Shown: positions 6,001 to 7,418 of the stretch, piece by piece
How the letters are laid out: the number at the start of each line of letters is the position of its first letter
Position numbering within the stretch: the stretch's first letter is position 1
Assembly: GCA_043778575.1 (NCBI GenBank)
Contig: JAYWFX010000059.1
Coordinates: forward strand, 1-7,418
Direction: 5' to 3'
DNA from: JAYWFX01 sp043778575
GTDB taxonomy: Bacteria > Patescibacteriota > JACMRA01
DNA: 7,418 nucleotides
Notes under the pieces: model-generated
The model's database searches: none
What the model was told of the DNA's origin: nothing
Seen by the model: only the letters and a program-made list of their open reading frames with translations
Program-made: the position numbers and the translations under genes

Positions 6001-7418
6001 TTCCCAAAGTCTCGTAGATTCCCCTGACCGAGGATATTGACTTTTACATTATCGAGATTCTTTTCTGTGACTTCAAACGTAGCAGTGGTATTTGAAGCTA
6101 CATCAACCACTCCACGCTTTTGAATTTGGACAGCAGGCGGTACAAAGACAGGATTTGAAATACTAAAATTATCTACTTTAGGAGACGTTGAATCAATCGT
6201 AGTTCCATCAAAATACTGCCACGCACTGGTATTTGCAGACAATCCCTCCGCTCGATCCTTGAGTCTGAGACGGGTATAGTATTTTTGCCCTTCAGAGAGC
6301 CAGTATTGAGTTTGGTTATATTCAGTAATCTTTTGAGAAGTAAATTGCTGAGCATCGCTATTATTGCAGCCCCATACCTGAAGTGCAGTCCAGTCAATGG
6401 TATAATTCCCTCCTGATACATCGAGGCACATCTGGGTATTTCCTCCATCGAGCTGTTTGAGTTTAATCATCCCACTATCAAATATCCACTTTTGGTTATC
6501 CCCTCCATGACAGTAGCTCGTATATACTTTGTCACCGAAACTCGAGGTCTTGGCGTCCAGACACTGGTACGGACTGTTGGCAGATCGGAGTTCTTGGTTT
6601 TTGGTGTAAATCCAGCGTTGATCCTGAGTAGGGTTTGCCCCAAAGATAGCTACTCCGCAGCTTGAGTCTACGCACGGATGATGGAGACCTTTTCCTGCCT
6701 GAGTTCCACCATTTGTGGTTGCAGTTACTTTGATTTCCCCATACCATAGATTATTGAAGTTTGGATCATTTGGGTACTGGAGTACTGGGCTCGTTTGCCA
6801 CCCAAGATCGAGGATATTTGCAGGGTTACTAAAGTTTGCATCCTTTGAAACCTGATAATTGTACTGCTGAATAATACCATTTCCTGTGAAATTACTCAAT
6901 GGTTGAGGGCTCAGTCTTTGTGTCCAGTTCAAGTTATTGCAGTCACTCAGTACCACACGGGTATCATTTACTACATTCCAGACATCATTTGGTGGAGTAG
7001 AAAAACTGATGCACAAGTTAGTATCTTTGAGTTTAGTTTGACCCTGAGTGGTAAATATCCACTTTTGATTTGATTTACTGATATCACACCCCCGTGAGTT
7101 GAGGAGATTTCCTGAAACCACATTTCCTGATTGATTTACTCCAGCTTCTAGACAAAATGGTGATGGGAGAGTAGCTGTTTTGATCTGGTTGTTGGAATTA
7201 TCGTAACTCAGTTGCTGCTGGATCATTTGATTGGAGTCAAAGACCCGTGCTTCATACCCGTCACTGGCATCTAAATGCAGGGATTTTGCTCGATCTTTGA
7301 GGGCGATTCGAATGGGTTCGGCTATTTTGTTAAATTCCCATTTTTGAGAAAGCGATCCGCTACAACTATTGATTTTCAATGAAGTTCCAGAAGTGATAAT
7401 TCCATTCGGGACATTGAC
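60..7418 (-). CDS. Giant multidomain lectin / Ig-like / beta-propeller protein, 5'-partial
   Basis: One uninterrupted frame ends at TAG (60-62) and stays open to the 7418 edge, giving at least 2,452 codons. The first possible start, TTG at 7377, is rejected: the 14 codons before it (VNVPNGIITSGTSL) are in frame and complete the lectin repeat ending in SQKW (11-14), and no convincing ribosome-binding site precedes it. Domains in order: trefoil lectin repeats (to 157), Fn3-like fold (168-400) holding a trefoil (227-347), FlgD-like Ig (424-868) holding a six-unit propeller (481-774), Ig-like modules (869-1330), a second FlgD-like Ig (1371-1648) holding a cellulase-type sandwich (1403-1523), and Thr/Asn-rich Ig-like modules (1650-2439). 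No catalytic motif, transmembrane helix, LPxTG or coiled coil is visible. The composition and paired cysteines fit an exported protein. The likely role, inferred, is carbohydrate binding or adhesion at the cell surface. I do not recognise a named family for the full architecture. Confidence 0.95.
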   Translation of the reverse strand, partial: VNVPNGIITSGTSLKINSCSGSLSQKWEFNKIAEPIRIALKDRAKSLHLDASDGYEARVFDSNQMIQQQLSYDNSNNQIKTATLPSPFCLEAGVNQSGNVVSGNLLNSRGCDISKSNQKWIFTTQGQTKLKDTNLCISFSTPPNDVWNVVNDTRVVLSDCNNLNWTQRLSPQPLSNFTGNGIIQQYNYQVSKDANFSNPANILDLGWQTSPVLQYPNDPNFNNLWYGEIKVTATTNGGTQAGKGLHHPCVDSSCGVAIFGANPTQDQRWIYTKNQELRSANSPYQCLDAKTSSFGDKVYTSYCHGGDNQKWIFDSGMIKLKQLDGGNTQMCLDVSGGNYTIDWTALQVWGCNNSDAQQFTSQKITEYNQTQYWLSEGQKYYTRLRLKDRAEGLSANTSAWQYFDGTTIDSTSPKVDNFSISNPVFVPPAVQIQKRGVVDVASNTTATFEVTEKNLDNVKVNILGQGNLRDFGNQTPGASDEVIKILDKSNSNALNSTYSQLTFNGQLYQFKTENDQLYQRRSLDGVSWITSNTAGQTTDGNGWRSIGSNIGSNAQAVVLNKKLYLVIREKSSSKIITNSSGDGINWGAWTAIGALTTPNEPSAIVFDNQIFVTVRSATDNAIQTAVGVISGNSVSFGGFSFFGGVSQDKITQNVLDGRLFQTVRSDGNLMYVRSSSNGTGWTNWNNYTGGTTYKPIDSITYKGKLIQAMTSSDSAANLHNRTVDVNGASSYQYVQIATDYPVSFQIYQDTLYQRVIEKGSSPLKIQSRATTDGTNWTGWSEISELTSLVKPVTIDRQSKVVKTITSCNKPNTLSLPLPCNGIAFTRDANDKVQISVSWDGLNDLGLVSPDGVYTIDVKAYDKAGNESYNLAGNNYVAIDTQPLDINISYPKVGGWVNTPNPEITGGLVTRNGGNNNFGSLKINKTDLDGAGTNSNGFNDKTVNVTVANNPNFVLNKDASGTDTKKTYLNLAGLNISNLLDKGKNTFNFTVDDNLKNTGTSTNSINFEDTRPQIVSIVNQAQYNQKDFPITFKVKDVRVGADDSQTSGMNLGNNPSGYDISILQSTDEWATFKELPLFRDGQPVTDPYSQKRLADNLVCKYSTPATTPTGQTTPNTNNRSDEVSCGFDVKELSVEGYYKFYIKAQDTAGNEICSNNYNTATKTIINPDITCGSANTGAGNGYQAIDQAFALKTINYLTLENQDGQLIDNTTTIKGTTERWSDLTIANQTLGKAIKITVDTAKNNVLPAEYDSTVNTSPTTPLLQNGATVLGAITVPEGQTTGSFTNVNNGVTTTTTTNRTLTYPNSPIKFVCGKMVDHDNNPQTANKEMCDFELKVKLVDNSLPAITSSTNPSKENTIRIEDSSWGSTTSLNRKLAVDLNTINLFSSPSATIFSPNGDGVQDAITFNNLITQKNQVPYVVPQTNVGNTTWATWAVDTTTSVELNPNIPGEYLVRINVKNKNPNIALNDNIVFFEFYNPSGVVETNRFTEHNAIATNSSKDFTFSFNPLTVGQYQIKMGVFTSTWGSVYWEDQILKFTKEATTNPSTIIEATQGDYRAELRDTQNRLVWQYPSPALVGTPSATNFFGSVIAPIPQSVVLTGRINVDSRTAPCPNQVGPLGLCTLPSAGALYTTLPDATYTYSFKVKTASGKEYTAPSVPIVVANNLPANSTPIVSTPKTGYVTTKGIVVVQGQAPSSEADSVTTTTNTIINGVSTPTTTTTQNKSARKWNTTICLDEITTVNPNGDGICEVTGTTRTNSTGFYSTILNTPVLPVNNPNTPNNTKTYSLTVKATDNAGLTTPTAQGIKVVVEPNQTLTATSTSNLASANTQEELSAFITQTPITLTRGGNISTLGNPGTTTTGSFVPSLKDLKYITFSLKVDTNTEAADIDLVGNVQASNTTGTTTNDVDYNPTPIKRIASLNRTTESDLKLNPSLDQTNKKNQRDILKFTNSNGQYYKSAKELGYLNKCEAGTQGFDPNLFGSNVSGCTWTYNYLLGQDADVSAGQYQARIRSYKGETIKDQYTTFEVSGIKPYIPAILKLERQSLKEDQNCYKQESINTDGCKEWKVATKLTSPVSPNSPNLGGATGGGSQTTYYTNSNIVRLYGASDSESIINLKITDPSNNNQVIYSTATPTTTTVNGITTTNNSETTTSNGAGVFTNTITLPELADGSEKTYDISLSTNLPDDTTNSCTVAGIPNQKCSTTYATTTYKLKYDRKTPDLSWVQTQTASTINPFSTSPWIHGGDPVAFTIKTNEEVNEVSVLNEVGFDCMARKGNNTLIVGGQIQSNCDPESASNRGDGTVQTTNSPIGKITNPIDNSVVDCSIFTPSELKSGMRNTNSSSSNSNNQSSSLPYICHYTYLSQTTHTALLTINSSTEKIIYPSIYLEDLSGNKTLITNNTTKQTDLQTILKATRPNSPKGYLGSIVKLGTSKTIDSTFLYSKNPSEIFTSVTD
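369..413 (-). repeat. Ser/Asn low-complexity tract (residues 2323-2337)
   Basis: The stretch NTNSSSSNSNNQSSS lies between C2309 and C2342 near the C-terminus. It splits an Ig-like segment whose last strands follow at 2353-2380. It is probably a flexible loop closed by the flanking disulfide; no function is assigned. Confidence 0.7.
2241..2322 (-). repeat. Thr-rich loop with NGVST turn (residues about 1687-1712)
   Basis: The loop reads VTTTTNTIINGVSTPTTTTTQN (first residue 1687), with a short gtagtagtagt microsatellite near 2266-2276. It is the clearest of three similar loops; the others are NNGVTTTTTTN (1274-1284) and PTTTTVNGITTTNN (2119-2132). Each has an NG-V/I turn flanked by threonines, consistent with an extended beta hairpin or flexible linker. 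Confidence 0.7.
2539..2600. other. GC-rich island encoding a Cys-bounded loop
   Basis: By hand count 43 of these 62 bases are G or C (69%), far above the flanking coding sequence. On the minus strand it encodes roughly residues 1594-1613, including CPNQVGPLGLC (1597-1607). It uses codons that are scarce elsewhere in the gene (CCC, CCG, GGG, GCG, GGC, TCC, CTG). The reading frame is intact on both sides. Confidence 0.75.
2811..3173 (-). other. Cellulase-associated type beta-sandwich module (residues 1403-1523)
   Basis: Residues 1427-1523 follow a pattern I recognise from accessory domains appended to bacterial endoglucanases: an early strand LVRINVKN (1438-1445), FFEFYNPSG (1458-1466) corresponding to 'vdveiydpsGk', a Ser-Lys-Asp-Phe strand SKDFTFSF (1484-1491), and GQYQIKMGVF (1497-1506) followed by W1510 and W1515, corresponding to 'GtYtvkvGvFs..W....wn..a.tf.v'. 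The module lies between the first and second strands of the SPNGDG Ig domain. Those relatives are thought to support carbohydrate attachment. No catalytic residue is expected or seen. The assignment is from memory of the consensus. Confidence 0.55.
3390..3929 (-). other. Beta-rich module(s), family uncertain (residues 1151-1330)
   Basis: The region includes LTLENQDG (1183-1190), IKGTTERWSDLTI (1199-1211), reminiscent of Big_6-type Ig repeats ('v.Gt.e.gs.v.v'), and TVPEGQTTGSF (1260-1270) followed by the Thr run at 1278-1283. It ends with the pair C1298/C1316 and FELKVKLVDNSLP (1318-1330). One or two beta-sandwich modules are likely, but I could not assign boundaries or a family. Codons look like those of the neighbouring modules. 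Confidence 0.35.
3531..3548. repeat. Perfect 9-bp tandem duplication encoding a Thr run
   Basis: Two exact copies of tgtggtagt lie head to tail; on the minus strand they encode six threonines (1278-1283). A 16-base word covering the first copy (gtttgtggtagttgtg, 3528-3543) recurs exactly at 2304-2319 in the same codon phase, where it also encodes TTTTN. Unit length is a multiple of three, so copy changes would keep the frame. Confidence 0.85.
3930..4394 (-). other. Ig-like module with a Cys-paired loop (residues 996-1150)
   Basis: The module begins PQIVSIVNQAQYNQKDFPITFKV (998-1020) and ends with the Ig G-strand signature GYYKFYIKAQDTAGNEIC (1122-1139), matching 'G.Y.f.i.A.DtAGNe'. In between lies a long loop with C1085 and C1111 flanking a Thr/Pro/Asn-rich linker; these two probably form a disulfide. 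C1139 probably pairs with C1157 just beyond. This resembles tandem Big-type repeats of exported adhesins. A structural scaffold role is inferred. Confidence 0.5.
4395..4775 (-). other. Ig-like module (residues 869-995)
   Basis: The segment opens with INISYPKVGGWVNTPNPEITG (872-892), a typical start of bacterial Ig-like repeats ('v.yP..g...nt..p.itG'), and closes with a strand pair KNTFNFTVDDN (970-980) and INFEDTRP (991-998), which leads into the next module. It is rich in Asn and Asp with no cysteine. The middle part (LKINKTDLDGAGT, 907-919) is an Asp/Asn-rich loop that might bind calcium; that is a guess. The subfamily is not identifiable by eye. Confidence 0.5.
4776..6110 (-). other. FlgD-like / Big Ig domain, split around the beta-propeller
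   Basis: The first half is ATFEVTEK...NVKVNIL (433-450), resembling the 'a.f.lse.a.V.v.I.d' strands of FlgD-type Ig folds. The second half starts at KVVKTIT (786-792), passes a C794/C806 loop and ends with SWDGLND (824-830), SPDGVYTIDVKAYDKAGN (835-852), the 'WDG.nD.G..vpDGtYt..v.A.D.aGN' signature. In family members the strand before the hairpin ('V.v.I') and the one after ('lVrtl') are only a few residues apart; here about 335 residues lie between them. The second half is a confident Ig call; joining the two halves is inference. Confidence 0.6.
5058..5939 (-). repeat. Six-unit beta-propeller, lectin-like (PLL/tachylectin-like pattern)
   Basis: Residues 481-774 contain six repeats of about 46-57 residues, starting near 481, 538, 585, 632, 680 and 726. 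Each has a 'G.lY..vR' strand (NGQLYQF, NKKLYLVIR, DNQIFVTVR, DGRLFQTVR, KGKLIQAM, QDTLYQRV) and most end with two aromatics three residues apart (INWGAW, VSFGGF, GWTNW, NWTGW), often after 'S.DG..W'. The pattern resembles the PLL-type fucose lectins and other sugar-binding propellers with 'lyvfvRg.dg.l.......W..W..lGg' blades. No cysteine occurs in the region. No Asp-box string or sialidase catalytic residues were recognised, so binding rather than hydrolysis is favoured. Ligand unknown. Confidence 0.72.
6180..6878 (-). other. Fibronectin III-like domain, split around the second trefoil
   Basis: The first half shows YNYQVSKDANFSN (173-185) followed by GWQTSP (193-198), which matches the 'YEYQVSTDxNFSN...GWxTS' strands of bacterial Fn3-like repeats. 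The second half shows LSEGQKYYTRLRLKDRA (361-377), SAW (385-387) and DSTSP (396-400), which matches the usual 'L.dGtYYwRVRAkDraGNwSaWs...DtTaP' ending. About 155 residues, including a full trefoil, separate the halves where a short linker is normal. The fold call rests on pattern recognition. The alternative is two degenerate Fn3 domains flanking the lectin. Confidence 0.55.
6339..6701 (-). repeat. Second ricin-B / beta-trefoil lectin domain (3 units)
   Basis: Residues 227-347 form three units, the number needed for one complete trefoil. Unit 1 has C236, C241 and Q254-R-W256. Unit 2 has C273-L-D, C290 and Q296-K-W298. Unit 3 has C318-L-D, C338 and Q344-Q-F346, with the tryptophan replaced by phenylalanine. 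Cysteine spacing within units 2 and 3 (17 and 20 residues) matches the intra-unit disulfide of the family. Units 2 and 3 keep the CLD aspartate and are the best candidates for sugar-binding sites. Confidence 0.85.
6909..7418 (-). repeat. Ricin-B / beta-trefoil lectin repeats, first cluster (4 units, first truncated)
   Basis: Four successive QxW-type units are visible. Unit 1 is cut by the window edge and ends with C6 and Q12-K-W14. Unit 2 is degenerate and cysteine-free: SLHLDAS (33-39) takes the place of the usual CLD, and QQL (55-57) the place of QxW. Unit 3 has C76-L-E, C98 and Q105-K-W107. Unit 4 has C123, C147 and an altered NWTQRL (151-156). The CLD...C...QxW pattern defines the ricin-B fold, in which three units make one trefoil that binds sugars, commonly galactose or xylan-type. 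Four units do not fit one trefoil, so unit 1 either closes a preceding trefoil or the trefoil is units 1-3 with a stray fourth. Sugar specificity cannot be read from the sequence. Confidence 0.82.

Noticed and set aside
6173..6747. Short overlapping minus-strand ORFs in other frames (6173-6448, 6532-6747)
   Set aside because: Both lie inside the lectin-coding frame, have no domain pattern, and are incompatible with the strongly patterned main frame.
7242..7316. An Fn3 half-domain at residues 22-46 based on LKDRA shared with residues 373-377
   Set aside because: The segment fits better as a trefoil unit (SLHLDAS...QQL); the LKDRA match is short and probably chance.
7377..7379. TTG as the real start codon
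   Set aside because: The frame is open upstream to the window edge, the upstream residues complete a trefoil repeat, and no clear ribosome-binding site is present.
60..7418. Alternative genetic code (UGA as Gly or Trp), as in some candidate phyla
   Set aside because: More than 2,450 consecutive codons contain no TGA, while Gly and Trp are frequent and encoded by standard codons.

Overview
The window is almost entirely one very large open reading frame on the minus strand (positions 60-7418). It encodes at least 2,452 residues of a giant, multidomain, probably secreted glycan-binding protein. The frame runs unbroken off the 7418 edge, so the true start, any signal peptide and further N-terminal domains lie outside the window. 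Residue numbers in this annotation count from the TTG at 7377-7379, which is a reference point and not a proposed start; residue n occupies plus-strand positions (7380-3n) to (7382-3n). The only non-coding sequence is the 59 bases at the low-coordinate edge, downstream of the TAG stop.

Layout in the direction of translation (high to low coordinates): ricin-B/beta-trefoil lectin repeats (about 7418-6909); a fibronectin III-like domain that appears to be interrupted by a second trefoil (6878-6180, trefoil 6701-6339); a FlgD-like/Big immunoglobulin fold that appears to be interrupted by a six-unit beta-propeller (6110-4776, propeller 5939-5058); Ig-like and unassigned beta-rich modules (4775-3390); a second FlgD-like fold carrying a SPNGDG motif, interrupted by a cellulase-associated type of beta-sandwich and by a small GC-rich, disulfide-bounded loop (3269-2436); then about 790 residues of Thr/Asn/Ser-rich Ig-like modules (2432-63) ending in an ordinary TAG with no visible membrane anchor or sorting motif.

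Two themes stand out. First, the putative glycan-binding modules (trefoil, propeller, cellulase-type beta-sandwich) seem to sit inside loops of Ig/Fn3 scaffold domains rather than between them. Second, outside the lectins all 22 cysteines fall into 11 sequential close pairs, which suggests disulfide-stapled loops in an exported protein. Together these suggest a large adhesin or glycan-capture scaffold; this is inference, because no catalytic site is visible.

Organism: bacterial, with moderately low GC (rough impression, not computed) and standard stop codons; over 2,450 codons without an in-frame TGA argue against UGA-recoding lineages. Giant Thr/Asn-rich Ig/lectin surface proteins are familiar from Patescibacteria (CPR) and other environmental bacteria, but nothing here fixes the taxon. 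No RNA gene, mobile element, CRISPR array, promoter or terminator was found.
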